A stretch of DNA of 64,000 bases from Tubulanus polymorphus (Eukaryota > Nemertea > Palaeonemertea > Tubulaniformes > Tubulanidae): contig NC_134030.1 of assembly GCF_964204645.1 (NCBI RefSeq), positions 2,643,855 to 2,707,854 on the forward strand. Reading direction: 5' to 3'. Numbering within the stretch: the stretch's first letter is position 1; every line of letters starts with the position of its first letter. The notes beneath the pieces were generated by a model that was not told the origin of the DNA, did no database searches, and saw only the letters and a program-made list of their open reading frames with translations. This document shows positions 1 to 27,290 of this stretch, one piece after another. The position numbers and the translations under genes are program-made.

Positions 1-15223
<15,223 letters not shown>

Positions 15224-15552
15224 TAGGATTGAGTCATCGTCTCGTGATCTTCATTCATCCGCAGCCGATACTAATCAGCTGATTCAGTAAATCCAGTATC
15301 CAGTAAAGCCTGCTTCATCCAGGGCCAACCAATTTATTTAATTTATCTACTTGGGGAGTCTTTTATATAATAAGATGAAAATGATCCCGATTAAGCAGGT
15401 TTATTGATTCTTGCATGTATAATGATGTCAATGAAACTCTGCTAATTAATGTAAATATTTTCATTTCAAATGTTAAAATGATGAGTTGAATCACTTTTTC
15501 TTCTCATGATTTCAATGAACGCATAGTAAAAATAACAATGTCTAATAAGCTG

Positions 15553-15575
15553 AATAAATACTTTATTAAAATAAA
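15553..15575 (+). terminator. POLE poly(A) signals
   Basis: Two AATAAA hexamers, at 15553-15558 and 15570-15575, lie about 330 bases after the POLE stop codon. Between them a TTTATT (15562-15567) gives an AATAAA on the minus strand, which could serve the converging long-tail IgTM-A transcript. Confidence 0.6.
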
Positions 15576-16978
15576 GACAAAAATACAAATCTTTTTTTCC
15601 TTCACGACGTTGAGTTTTACGCACAATATTTAATATATCGTTTCATATGTACAGTGTAGACTACGCTCGAGTCGGATTCAATCAACTCGGAGATAACCGT
15701 TTATCTTGGACGTTTGTTGAAATTGATTTTTCGACACATGAGACTGTTTTTACCTAGAATGGGATCATTCATTTATTACGTGTACAAATTAGGGGAGGGG
15801 TCAGTGCAAATGCGTACTGTAATGCTGAATGTATATGAAAAAATGACCGATTTAGCGTACAGAGGGGGAGGGGGGTAGAAAAAGTCAAATTTTATGCATA
15901 CGTAATGAATGATCCCAATGCGTTGAAGTCTAACACAAATATCGGAACCATCGCAATGGAATATGAATTATACTGCAATTAACTCGAATGATCGCCAAAT
16001 TTCGAAGATCACGTGTCCCAATTGAATTAGGAGGAGTTAACTGTAACGTATAAAACGCAGATATCACTAAAATGTTCATAGTCCCAAAAGTTCTGACACG
16101 AACGAGTCTACTGTATAACGTTAGAGATAGATGATATAATTTGTTTTTTAAGTTGGAATGCATTAGTCTGAGACGGTTTTAAGGAATACAGGTTTAAACA
16201 GTTGTAAACTGTCTGTTAGTGGAATGGATATAAAAACTGCCGGACGGAAAACAATAGGAGTCAGTATCGCGAGCTAATAGCTCTCGCCCTTCATCAATCT
16301 GTGAAAACAATGTCTGATATTTGTAAAAATCTTATTTATAAATTCATCAAAAAATAACTTACAATGTATACATGATGACTGACCAACAGACATAAGACAT
16401 GAGCATTTTTTCAAATAAGAAATCTCATTAAAAAAAGTACGTTCACTACAAAATAACAAGTACAACACGAAGTGTAATTCAACAAGCACAATATGTCAAG
16501 AACATTGAAACAATTACATTTAATATAGGCGAATTTATCACGTCAAATTATATTATATTTGATTTTAAGCAAAATCGTTTTTATCTTGTCATAATCAAAT
16601 TAGATTTGGTCTAATTTTTTAATTTTACACGGCATCAAATTCAAATCGATTTGTCAAATCATTAAATCACCCCCGGAGGTGATTTGATACGATTTCAAGA
16701 TGGTGGACTCACAAATTTGTTTCGAAAAACTGATATAAATGTCAAAACTGAAAAAGAAACCTGAAACTCATTCATAGGAAATAATATTTCATTAAGCGGG
16801 ACAGTATTTTCTAGTCAGCCATTTGGAACAAGCCGCATTAAATTCATCATGTTGTGCAAAACTAATTTGATTAGATTACACGTGACTAGCAAATTATGAT
16901 TAGGAAAATCAAATCTGATTTGACAAGATAAATTCGCCTTATATTTAAGGGAAGTCTTTCAAAGTTTTCTCATTATTT
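15576..16978 (-). other. Convergent 3' region: presumed 3' UTR of long-tail IgTM-A
   Basis: No protein-coding gene is visible between the POLE poly(A) signals and the long-tail stop codon at 16979. The nearest minus-strand AATAAA is at 15562-15567, which would give a UTR of about 1.4 kb. It contains the MITE at 16525-16942. Confidence 0.4.
16525..16942. mobile_element. About 418-bp inverted-repeat MITE in IgTM-A 3' region
   Basis: Left end TAGGCGAATTTATC and right end GATAAATTCGCCTTA are complementary. The inverted similarity continues inward (GTCAAAT and ATTTGAC). Internal smaller palindromes include TCACCCCCGGAGGTGA. Non-coding. Confidence 0.65.
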
Positions 16979-18062
16979 TCACACAATACTGCCTGTTTCT
17001 ATATCATCTGTAAAACCACTAGTAATACGTGGATATTTCACCTCGACCGGTTCAGATATTTCCGGACGTTGTTTCGCGCGTCGCCGCGAGCTTCCGTTTT
17101 CACTAACCCCCGATTCGTAGTGAACGCTACCGTCGAATGATGAAATCACCGCAGTCATACCCTCCGCGCCGGTGAACTCTTCCGGTTGGATTTTATTCTC
17201 GAATCGTCGCGGACGGTGTACCGCGTCGTCGCTGTCGTGACCTCCATCTCCCGGCGAACGCTCCGACTCGTGTCGGCGATGATGATGTTTTTTCTTCTTG
17301 CGTCGATGTCGTTTCGGCGACGTCTGCTCAGGTTCCGTCGGAGCCAACGCGTTTAGAGGGGGTAACGGTAAAGCACGTTTAAACGGACTGTCGGCGAATT
17401 CATCCGGCGGTCGCAATATTAAACCGTCCTTTACTGTTGGTGATACGGGTGGCAACGGTCTCGAAGGAAGAGCACGATCTTGTCTGAAATAGAGAGAACA
17501 CTTCTATCAATCATTCATTCATTCATTCGTTGATCTCTGGTCAAGATTTCCGTGATTTGAAGTTTCTGCTAATTCTCCTGTCCCTGGAGACAGCAGAAAT
17601 CTATCAAGAAGAGAATATTCTTCGGGCAAAGCATAATTGAAAAGTGCCCGAGTCATATTTGAAGAGGATGAAATGGTACTCGTACCGGAATCATGCTCAA
17701 CTTTTGCTCAGAAAGTTTCTCAACATTTCATATAGCATCAAAATACAAAAAAATACTACTTGTAAAACCATTATCAGAAAAAGTTGTTTTCAAGTAAAAG
17801 ATATCGTCTATTGCGTGTATATCTAGGTTGTCGCAAAAGGAGAATGTCAAACAGGAAAGACTAGTTTTTCAAATAGGAGGAGGTGACTAGCTTGTGAAAG
17901 AGTTGACCCGAATATGAGTTGAGTGAACCACTCACCCGCTTAATTCCGATTTAGTTTTATGTTCGTCTTGAAATTGTTCAGGATTAACGGCGCCATCTGG
18001 ATTATCACGTTCAGCAGGCGCGACCAAATTCACGTCTTCGTTTTGTTTCGATGTATTTCTCT
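16979..18062 (-). CDS. Alternative long cytoplasmic tail of IgTM-A (two exons)
   Basis: Exons 18062-17936 (127 nt) and 17483-16979 (505 nt). The first has a TTTCAG acceptor in phase 1, matching the phase-1 donor of the IgTM-A membrane exon at 22128; the two tail exons join in phase 2 to give SELSG/QDRALPSRPLPP. Joined to the upstream exons the frame closes exactly, for about 543 aa. The tail is hydrophilic: proline-rich SH3-ligand-like stretches (SRPLPPVSP, RALPLPPL), a strongly basic run (KRHRRKKKKHHHRRH) and tyrosines near the end (HYESG, KYPRI). The stop is TGA at 16981-16979. I infer an alternative tail that skips the two short-tail exons at 21733-21496. A separate gene lacking a visible start is the alternative; no other membrane exon is seen between 18.1 and 21.4 kb. 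Confidence 0.6.
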
Positions 18063-21000
18063 CTGAAACGACAAATGTTAGAAATAAATATTCAGTCGGA
18101 CTCTCATACTGCAGGAAATATTCAATGATCTTTAAATCAGCCATTGACCAGGCTAATTGACCATGTTCGTGGTCCGATTCACAAAAATGATAAACTCCTA
18201 AATTGTTGTTCTGCAGCCAGTCTAGCTGACCCTGTTCAGCAGCTTGACTGACGAACCCTGTTCAGCAGAGCTTGACTGACTAATCCTGTTCAGCAGCCTG
18301 ACTGATAAACCCAAATAGACTCTTTCATCATAAATGTAAATTTCATTATATATATTTAATTGAAAAAACCATCCGTTTATTAACAACAAAACAAGAATAC
18401 AGTAAGCAGTTCTTTAAGTGAACAATTTCCTTTTTTAATAATTTTCAAATACTTATTATACCACTGGGTATGGACTTGTAAACAAAAAGTGGATGATGAA
18501 AAATCTCAACTTTATTAATGGTGACAAATCGCGATCTTAATTTAAATCGTGTCTTTAGAGAATGACAATAAAAATGGATGAATTTAGATCAATCTCGAAG
18601 ATATCATAATAGTTGGATATTTCATTATCATCTTCATTGACAATCAGCTCATCAATCGTAATAACAATACATAATGACCGAATTTCAGGGGCCACTGATC
18701 CAGGGGACTCTTATAGTGCCATTTTCTATTTTTCAATGAACAAAAATTGTAAAATTTCAGTGATGTGGGAAGTGACAAGTTCAAGTTCCTGTTTTAAACA
18801 GCTGGAGTTTACAGTCTGAGGTCCTGTTACAAGTGGCAAAGTTTGTCAGCATAAAACAGCCGGATGTAGAGTTTGATAAGCCCCTCGGTGCGAAAATCAT
18901 TCAATATTGCCTTTTTGAACATCAAAGTGCTCTTTTGGATTGTGACAAGTTTTTCAAAATCAGACCCTGGATCCTCCCCTGAATTTTCATTCATACCAAT
19001 ATGGATATTATTTTTCCCTTAGTTTATTCTATCTAAGAGCATGATTATTTCATTGAGATAAGAAAGCTCCTCTATTATGCACGGTCAACGTGATTCTACA
19101 ATAATCATTATAGCATTGATTTAATTATTTACACTAGGTGAATCCCGTTAACACCTCTTTTCAGCAATCTTGAATAACAATATAATCTGTGATTACGTAT
19201 GGAAAATTTAACAAGTAAGAATTAAAACTGTCAATATTTAGCCACCTGACAAGTGCTGCCATCTGGCGTTTGATACAAAAACTATTCCATATGACTCAAC
19301 TGCGCATTAGATGATTTATAATTGAGGCGTGTTCACATTTCTATTCTGAGTTGTTGTTACCAGGTGTGGTTATAATAGAACACATTATTTCAAAACAGCT
19401 ACCACCACACACTAATACTATCGGCACTACTACATAGCAATTACTCTCATCTCATATAGAAATACTGTTATATTCTCTTGTTGTACATGACACAAAATTG
19501 GATAAGCTTACGAATGATATTATAGAACGAACTAAGTTGTCTGAGACTGGTCTTAGTTCTAATCCGAGACAATGGAACTGGCCCTTGAATATGTGACTAT
19601 ACGGTATCACTCGTTTTATTCGGATTTTCACATATTTTGGTCCCCTCTGGTTAATTTCTATTCAAACGAGGGCACAGACTTCATTTCATTCGTGAAAAAT
19701 TTACCAGTCTCCGGTTCTACTGTATAACATCCATATTACAGGTATTCAATCTGTAGCCCTTCAGACAATCATCCACGTAATGAACACACTATGAACACTA
19801 CATTGCCTGTGTTGGAAATTGTACAGATATTGTATCTAACATATGTAGTTCATTTTCATTTAGAAATGTCTCGGGTAAAGTTTTGAAAACATGTGGAGTG
19901 TGGACGATCAAAATTGGAAGACTGACGATTAAGGTGTTGAATGTATTGTGTAAGTGCAGGGTCCAGGCAGCAGATTGATACAACACGATATTGTAATTAT
20001 TTGGACAAAAAAGCCATCAATAGTAGAATTAATGCTATTTTACACGCAGCACAAGTGGTAAACTGTTAAACTGATCCGGATTTAGTGAAATTGAAAGATA
20101 TTTGTAAAAGTAAACCTCACTTTACTTGGTCAAACTGCAACTGAAAAAAAATTGGTCCGAAAAATAAAATAGGAAATCAAAAAATGATTTTTTGTTTTTG
20201 TCCAAGTCTGGTGAAAGTCAGCAGCGAGTTGTTGACCAAGACTGAGTTTAGCAAGATTTACTTTGTAAGTAACTACATCATATATTACAAATTAGGTAAA
20301 TAACAATATATTCATAACAAATTCTTCTAAAGAATATTTTGATACGGATTTTGTATAACATAACATGTAATTATATAAATCAGGAGGAGGTGGCAGGGAG
20401 AGGGGGTGGCAGGGAGAGGGGGTCACCTATTTCAATGGGATAGATACCGTAAAGATAAGATAGTTATAATTATATCGAATAACAATACAGCTAATAAAAA
20501 TATTCACCATGCTGTTCACTTCTTGATTTGAATTTTATGTCAAATCAATGCACTGAATTTGAAAACTTTTTCATCTAAGAATTGGTCATGGTCATGCAGC
20601 CTTTTCATAGGACTAACCGAAATTGCTAGACTATGGTATATCAGATTTTGTACTTAAATTTTGTCATTGCTTTTTTACAAAACCGTCGTAGACACAGTCT
20701 GTCTAATTTGTCATTTTTTTTAGAATATGTACAATCAAATACATAAACATGTACATTAACAAATATAACTCAAGAGAATGACTTTAATGGACACAGGACG
20801 GATTAAAGTCTTCATATGATCACAAATCATTTCATCGGCATACAATTAATAGAATAGAATATTTCACGTGATATCCATGAAATACTTCTCCTATGAGACA
20901 TATAGACTTGATCTATGAATAATTCAAATCGGATAAAACTTGATTCTTTGTTAGTTAATTCAATCGGGTATAGTTTGAATAAGTTCCTGAAACGAGGAAG

Positions 21001-21485
21001 TTTGAACGTCAAAATTTTGCAATAAATTCCCCTAACTGAATTCCTCTATTCAAACAAACAAAAAAACCAGTTATATTCTATATAACTGCGATAAAAACCG
21101 ACAAAAATACAGTAGTTACACATGACAACACAATGCTTTGAATAACAGTAGAAACTCTGTTTATCTCTGCCTTCTTGGGACTAATGAATTTTCTCCAGGG
21201 CACGGAGTAAATTCTGGGGTAGTCGGAGAGACATGAATGGAAAGTAGAAAGATTGGTTGTGTCAAGTGTAATAATAAAATTGATCATTATCAACAACAAG
21301 AACTATTAACCCTATCCATGTAACATTACTAAAATTGTCTCTATTTTCAGTCCGAATTTGGATTTATAATTCAATTTCAAAGTGTAAGTCGTCATTTGGA
21401 TAAGTCATCAACTAAATGCCCCAACTAGACTCAAACCAATGTCACTCTATCCTGCTATTTTTATCCTGGTGCGAATTTTTAAAAA
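18063..21485. other. Spacer between the two alternative tails of IgTM-A
   Basis: I see no convincing coding exon. It holds the conserved block at 19861-20010, AT-rich sequence shared with units B and C, and a short GGGAGAGGGGGTGGCA tandem near 20390. Confidence 0.4.
19861..20110. repeat. Highly conserved block of the Ig unit, copy A
   Basis: About 140 bases here are nearly identical to 28899-29040 and 37860-37995, while the flanks carry many indels. The minus strand is open in all three (MLYQSAAWTLHLHNTF...). On the plus strand B and C share a frame ending DPDLVKLKNICKNDI that is broken in A by a stop. It may be an old transposon fragment or an element kept alike by gene conversion. Confidence 0.5.
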
Positions 21486-21495
21486 TTTATTTATT
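21486..21495 (-). terminator. AATAAA signals directly after the short-tail stop of IgTM-A
   Basis: On the minus strand the stop TAA is followed at once by AATAAATAAA. If used, the 3' UTR would be extremely short; a downstream site is also possible. B and C read GATAAA here. Confidence 0.35.
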
Positions 21496-24400
21496 TTAAA
21501 TGGTTTGACCATTACGTGGGTCAGTTGACATCGGTACAGCGCCAACTTCACCTGAAATTTTGAAAAAAAGATAAAATTCTTCAGCAAAATTTCAACTTTT
21601 TCAGATAGAATTTAAGAATCAATAAGCAGTCAATATTTACCCGGATTTTGGAAAGCTTGGTTCATGTTTCCATTTACTTTTGGACTGCTGTTGCAGTTGC
21701 TGTTGTTGTTGGGGTTATTGCAATTGTTCATTTCTGTAATCAAGAAATTCTTTTTCTCGCAAAATGCTTATGAGTTCAACACTGAGTGGAACAAAGGAAT
21801 CGACAATTTTAGGCACAAAATAAACAACCATTTCAACATTTTATAATTTCCCTAGTGTCGCTTGAGCAGGAACGAGCAGCCATTAAATCCATGTCATAAT
21901 CATAGATTCCTATAAATTCTACTATCTATCCATTCTAAATAAATTCAATCTACTTTCGATGATTGAACAGAAATCTTTGATCAAGTGTGACTCTAGAAAA
22001 ATGTCATTTTGTAGCCCGAATCTCATATTATTCATTAAAATCAAAGATGGCTGCTTGAAAACGAAATTGGTGCATCATGTGAGTGCTATGTGCAGTTTGC
22101 AATGGATAGAATAGAATTTGTACTTACTCTTACAATAGCAGATTATTGATATCATGAGTCCAGAAATCACTATAATAATCACTATTACAATTACACTAAC
22201 ACAAGCAGGTACGTTACATTTACACCAACCATCATCGCATAGCTCAGTAATAGGTCCCGCTAAAAAAGAAATAAGATATTTAAATTCATGCTCATTTACA
22301 TTCATCATTCCAAAATGATTGTTATTCATTAGTGTAGGTATTTACTCTGCATTTTTTCATATTTATACAACTAATATTCATAACTTTTTGTGTGCGAAAG
22401 TTGACTTAACCCATTAGACGCCGCAACTTCATATGTATGATCCAGAATAACAAACTCTTAATTAGCCAATTGAATTTTCATATAAAGATTTAGTAGATGC
22501 AGTGTGAAAACTATTGAAAATGATACATTACAACCATTGGTTATTTTGAAGATTTACTATCTATTGCTGTATCGATTTGGTCAATCATTGATCAAAACTT
22601 TGACCTTTGACCCCCTCAAACTATAGATGGCGCTATAGTACAGCGGACGTTGGCGGACATTCTGAGGAGATACAAGTCGAATGTCGACGAATGTTCTGCG
22701 GTCCATTGGGTTAATAGATAAGCCTCCTCTCACCCCTTCCCAAAAAGAATTTGAGTGATACTTACTTGTAGGTTCTTCTGAAAATATATCAATTCAAAAT
22801 GCATTAGAATCTGTTAAATACAGTAGAAACTGCTTCCAAGAGCGGGGCAGTTCAACTGGGATTATAAGATTCTCTAAAAGTATTTTTAGTATTTTGAGGT
22901 ATTTGAGGATGTTTTATGAATTTCATTTTTTATCTGAAGTCATGGTTCCCACAGTTATATGAATTCAAAATTCCCAAGTATTTCATGGGTGATTTTTCAA
23001 TGTTCCCAAATGGAAATGAACATGTCTTATCGTCATGCTACAGTCAACATTTTAGCGGTGACTGGTTGACATAGGTGATTTTCAAGGGAAATCGCTGAAG
23101 AAAGTTGCCTTTGGCAAATGCAATATGTGAAATGTAATGAATTTTCCAAATAATTCCCTGATTTGAGGAAAATTTTTCAAATTCCAAATATTTTGTAACT
23201 GGGTATGTTTATTTCAAAATTCCAAAGTTTTTACCCAATTTCCCTGTTCTGTGGGAACCATGTGAAGTTGACTATTCATTTCTATAACGTTGTCAACAAA
23301 CAACCCAGACTGGCGAGAGTGGAATGCTATTGAATGAATCGATTGAAATAGCTCTGTTGAATGCTGAATAGCTGTATGGGAGTTCCATGAATATGCGGGG
23401 AAAACCCCGGTGATCAATAGACGTAATTGAAAGCTCTAATCAAAACAACTGACAATATCATACTCATATATGAAATGCACGTAAATGATTTTTAAACTGA
23501 TAAAATGAAAGGAAAGTTTCAATTGAAATTACTCTAGCCAAGAGATTTCACTGATTGTAGAATAACAGCAACAAAGCAAGTTTTACTGAATTAATTGAAG
23601 AAATTATATCGAGAGTTTAACTCTTTTGAGAAACTTGACCTTGATTCGCTATTGGGTGAGATATTTACATTCTCAATATTACTGAATAGGAGGCAGTTTC
23701 ACGAGGCTAAACATTTACCTTCAGGTTGACATTTCACCAGTTTGTTCAGATTATTGACATCATATGCACAGCAACGCACATTCTTAATTTCTGTTGCGTT
23801 CTCTAAAACCAGGACACTTTTACTGCGATATTTTGGCCACTTCGGTATAAGTGGACAACTATCATTATTCACAGGGTCGTTAGTGATACTGACTGGATCT
23901 TTCTATGAAATAATGAAACAATTTTTGAATAAACAAAAATGCTAATTGCAGAATTAATTGCTACGAATGAAACCTGAATTCAGAGAATTACTTCAATAAG
24001 TCGCCTCTAATTTCTATTCCCAAATCTATTTGCTAAGAATAAGTCATCATCAACTTAATGATCGTCAAAACTAAATGAACTACGAGGACTTAAAAGTGAC
24101 CGAGTTTAACTGTAATTAAAAAAATTATACTGTTTTTCAGCAATGATGTAGTTTGTGAAAATTTCCCTATTTGATGTAGGCCTAAAAAACTTACTGGTTC
24201 TGTTCCATTAACCGTCCATTTATATGAATATTGTGAGAATGTACAGGCTCCGGTTCCTTCATCAACAGAATCTCCCGCTAAACAAGTGAATTCTGTCTTA
24301 TCATCAGATGATGTCATGTTTATCAGCTGTGGTACGTCTGAAAAATTTTGGTAATTTTGGCAATCCTTTAATAATACAGTGTAAAAATCAATATTTTAGT

Positions 24401-26929
24401 TCAGCAGCTGGTCTTCGTCTGTGATGGTCCTTTGAAGACTTATATCTGGTATGTACCAACAAAACTGACAGAACTAGGCCACCTGGACGTCCTCTTATGT
24501 TAAGTTGAAAGACTTGAGTCTCTTATGTCAGTTGCTAAAGCAGAGTATGTCACAGGCAGTCACAAGTCTCAGGCAGACACAAGTCACTGACAGTCAGTCG
24601 GTTGGCATTTCCTGAAAAATAGGTGTGACAGGCAAAGAGTGAAAGCCAGGTGCAGTGTTTTCAATAAGAAATTAACAAGCCAGGTCCCTTTGAAAAACAG
24701 GAGGGTCCCATAATATGTCACCGTTCCGGAAATGAAAGCTGGTTTGAAAAAACAGGCGGGTCCTTTACAAACAACAGACGGGTCTGGGACCTGGAACCTG
24801 GCTCTTATTGAAAACATTGAGGTGTAGGTCAGGGGCCAGTTGCTCAAAAGTTGGTTAAAGATAATTGTAACAATGAAATTTCAATTGTCACCATATCAAC
24901 TATCCACTGGTTAACTCTAACCAACTTTTCAGCAACCGGCCCCAGGATTTCCATGTTTATAGAATAAAACTAGAAAAAGAAATACTTTCATCAAATTGTT
25001 TTTTTTTTGTTTATCTGGCTCTGTTTTCTCATGTAGAATTAGTAGTATTTCTCAAGTGATAGAGCCTGGTGCGATGCAGAGGGGGTACTTTGCAGGAAAT
25101 ATGTCAGGTGTTTTGAGCCCCACTTCAATAGATAAGGTGTCACTAACACACTGCAAAGAATCACCATGGGCTATAAAACAAAGGGCCATGAAAACACGGC
25201 GAAAGATCAGAGGATATTTTTCCTCAGTGTTTTCGAAATTTAGCACAAATTTGAAATGCATTGACTTATGTGCTATAAATTTTCAACGAGGTGCAAAACG
25301 TACTTTGTTTTTAGTCCATAGAATGACTGATGATAATCTGTTTTAGTAGTACAGTCATTAACCTAACTGGTGTCATGCAATTAATTCGCCATCTATTAGG
25401 CCTATCAGAGTTTAGAAACAGTACGTTTTGACCATACTCCCTCAGCAGGGATTTGAACCTGATGGCACCGAAACCCTGCCACACTAGACCGGGTGCGCAG
25501 CTTAGATGATGACATTATCAGCCAATCAGAAATCTTGTTTTATTTTAGCGCGCGTTTTTTCCATTTATAGTTCTTCCATGTAATTTGTCTCAGAGATTAT
25601 ACAACGAAAGCAATCTGATTGGTGCCGCAAGTTTTTGTGCAGCAAACTCGCGCACCTGGTCCAGTGGGGCAGAGGTTCGTGCTGTGGCCGAGTGTAGAGG
25701 TGCCATCAGGTTTGAATCCCTGCCGGTGTATCATGGCTTTTGGCAGGAAAGTGATGGGAACTTTCAGCTATTCCAGTATGTCTTTGGCAGAAGTTAATAT
25801 GGAGAAAACTAAATTTTGACAGATACTCACCGGTAAGAGTGTATTGTAAACTGTCTAATACATTTCCTACGATACATTTAAAAACAGGTGTCCCGTAATT
25901 ATACCAGCGATCATCAAACATTTTAAACGTCATCGTTAAATTCGCCTCGGTACCGCTCCCCTCCGGATTGTCTCCCGTACACTTTATATCGAACGTGTTG
26001 AAGTCGATAAATAAAGTTGTATTCTTGAAAGCTCTCGCTGGGTATTTTTTACAGTTTGTATTGAATGTAACGTATGAATTACGAGGAGCAGTGTCCATAG
26101 GTCCTTCAGGTTCAACCCTGAACACCGATGAAACACCAGCCGGATCTGGAAAGTCTCTTATCGTACACGTCATATTATACCAGTCTGTAGTTAGCATATC
26201 AGTGTTCCTATTACTAGTCAGTGTTATACTGAGAGCCATCACACCTGAAATATAATATATCTATCTATTTAAACACGGTATAAACAGTTTAATTCATCAA
26301 TTCACCAGAATCAGTGAACACAAGGCGCTGTACGACCTAGAGAGGAGTGTTCATCCTCGCTTGCCAGGGTTCGATTGCCGCCCGCCGAAGCTCACACCAA
26401 AACAAACCCTGGCTTAAAACCCTTCATCGGTTTATCACATCGCCTGAGATTGCCGCTAAAAGTGGCTATCAGTCTATGTATCAAGCAAATCATGCGGTAG
26501 ATTCGCTACACATCTGTTTGGCTAGATATATATAGATTGATGGGGGCTGAGCAGCTGTCAGTTTGGCATAGAAATCTTAGGCAATTTAATATACCAATGA
26601 AATTGAAAGGCAAGCGAGGGTGGGTGAGGAGAGCTGTGGTCGGTATGCCTGCTGTTTAGGTGTCCCTAATGGTTATGTACCTAACCTTAACACTTAACAC
26701 TAGCACCACCCAGTGGATAAGGTGACCCAAACTGCAGACCCCAGGGGACCCCAGTACGTAATAACAAATAAATTAGAACAGAATTAAAGAAAGAATGAAT
26801 GAAAGACTGCTAACTTGATGAATTCGGGTAGAAGAAAACCAGCATCACCAGCAGAGCAGCAGCAACAGCCGCTGCATTAGCAGCTACCGCTTTTTTCATC
26901 GCCCACGGTTTTACAGATCGAATAATCAT
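21496..26929 (-). CDS. IgTM-A: type I membrane receptor with two Ig-like domains, short-tail form
   Basis: Exons: 26929-26815 (signal peptide MIIRSVKPWAMKK plus an Ala/Leu-rich core), 26244-25831 (Ig-like 1), 24337-24195 and 23902-23719 (Ig-like 2 in two exons), 22777-22766 (microexon), 22259-22128 (stalk and membrane helix), 21733-21641 and 21551-21496 (tail). The total is 1,149 nt, 382 aa, with all phases consistent. Ig1 has YNMTCTIRDF and VFKCIVGN as the likely disulfide cysteines, plus two more; Ig2 has FTCLAG, then YKWTV, and NVRCCAYD. Several NxT/S sites fit a glycosylated cell-surface protein. The stalk PITELCDDGWCKCN precedes a Val/Ile-rich helix and CYCKK. The tail is asparagine-rich and ends NPGEVGAVPMSTDPRNGQTI. 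The donor of exon 1 is CAA/GTTAGC. I do not recognise the family; a recognition or immune role is only inference from the tandem duplication. Confidence 0.8.
21734..22016 (-). repeat. Near-identical intron block between membrane and short-tail exons, copy A
   Basis: This sequence just upstream of the short-tail acceptor matches 30901-31183 and 39628-39910 almost base for base, with a run of about 180 bases identical between A and B. It is more conserved than the short-tail exon it adjoins. Confidence 0.75.
22766..22777 (-). CDS. 12-nt microexon of IgTM-A
   Basis: AAGAACCTACAA sits between ATATATTTTCAG and GTAAGTATC, a good acceptor and donor. Phase 1 on both sides inserts four residues (EEPT) between Ig-like 2 and the stalk without shifting the frame. 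In copies B and C the same 12 bases survive, but the acceptor reads TTTTCGG and the donor reads AAGTCG. Confidence 0.65.
24832..24943. mobile_element. 112-bp palindromic MITE (GGGGCCAGTTGCTCAAA family)
   Basis: Starts GGGGCCAGTTGCTCAAAAGT and ends CTTTTCAGCAACCGGCCCC, a near-perfect fold-back, in an intron of IgTM-A. Same family as 5152-5270. Confidence 0.75.
25446..25723. mobile_element. 278-bp MITE with 24-bp inverted ends
   Basis: GCAGGGATTTGAACCTGATG is mirrored by CATCAGGTTTGAATCCCTGC with 22 of 24 matches over the full arms. It sits in the intron after Ig-like 1 of IgTM-A and is absent from B and C, so it arrived after or outside the duplications. Related ends occur at 48231-48459 and 61443-61470. 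Confidence 0.75.
26352..26630. repeat. Inverted-end repeat (CATCCTCGCTTGCCAGGG), IgTM-A intron 1
   Basis: CCTCGCTTGCC at the left and GGCAAGCGAGG at the right are exact complements. The whole block recurs in unit B (33458-33728) and partly in C (43560-43680). The same end word also stands alone near 27140, 36040 and 36583, suggesting a dispersed element family. Confidence 0.55.
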
Positions 26930-27035
26930 TTACACAAGACGAGTGTTTAATCCTTTAATTCAAACTGGGAGTCTCATAATCGCGTCGTTACGGGGTGATG
27001 ACGTGATAGGGTGTAGTTGTAGTATGGAAAATGGA
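26930..27035 (-). promoter_or_regulatory. Shared 5' flank / putative promoter of IgTM-A
   Basis: The roughly 95 bases upstream of the start codon are shared by all three copies and contain TGATGACGTGATAGGG, including a CRE-like TGACGTGA. No TATA box is evident. Promoter activity is inferred from position and conservation only. Confidence 0.4.
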
Positions 27036-27290
27036 AAACCCAGCAAATCGCTTCCTGGTCGACTGATGCGACTTCTATCGATAAATCGTTCTACTATAAT
27101 CAATACAAATTCATATGTTCATTGCGCAAAGAAAATGTCATCCTCGCTTGCCAGGGCTGTCGTCAGGTTTCAACGAAACTCTGTATGTTACCCGGGTACC
27201 AAGAAACATCGTATCAAGTAGTAGATAGATCACGAGATTTATATCACTACAGGGGCGCGTCTAGGGTCTGAATCAGGAAGGGGTACACCC

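Larger units (their letters stand above)
17994..27290 (-). repeat. Ig-receptor duplication unit A
   Basis: This is the leftmost of three tandem units sharing exons and most introns. Its left limit is set by the relic in unit C, whose similarity starts at CCATCTGGATT, inside the first long-tail exon. Units B and C resemble each other more than A, so A is the older or original copy. Confidence 0.75.

Noticed and set aside
17298-17492. Plus-strand glycine-rich frame
   Set aside because: It is the complement of the long-tail exon, whose reading is supported by splice phase.
21078-21299. Minus-strand frame with a hydrophobic end as another membrane exon for the long tail
   Set aside because: Counterparts in units B and C carry non-triplet indels, and no phase-1 donor follows it.
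25585-25819. Two overlapping plus-strand frames
   Set aside because: They lie across a palindromic MITE and an IgTM-A exon on the other strand; no codon pattern of their own.
25968-26255. 95-codon plus-strand frame, recurring at 33096 and 41957
   Set aside because: It is antisense to the conserved Ig-like 1 exon, so its recurrence follows from the duplicated exon.
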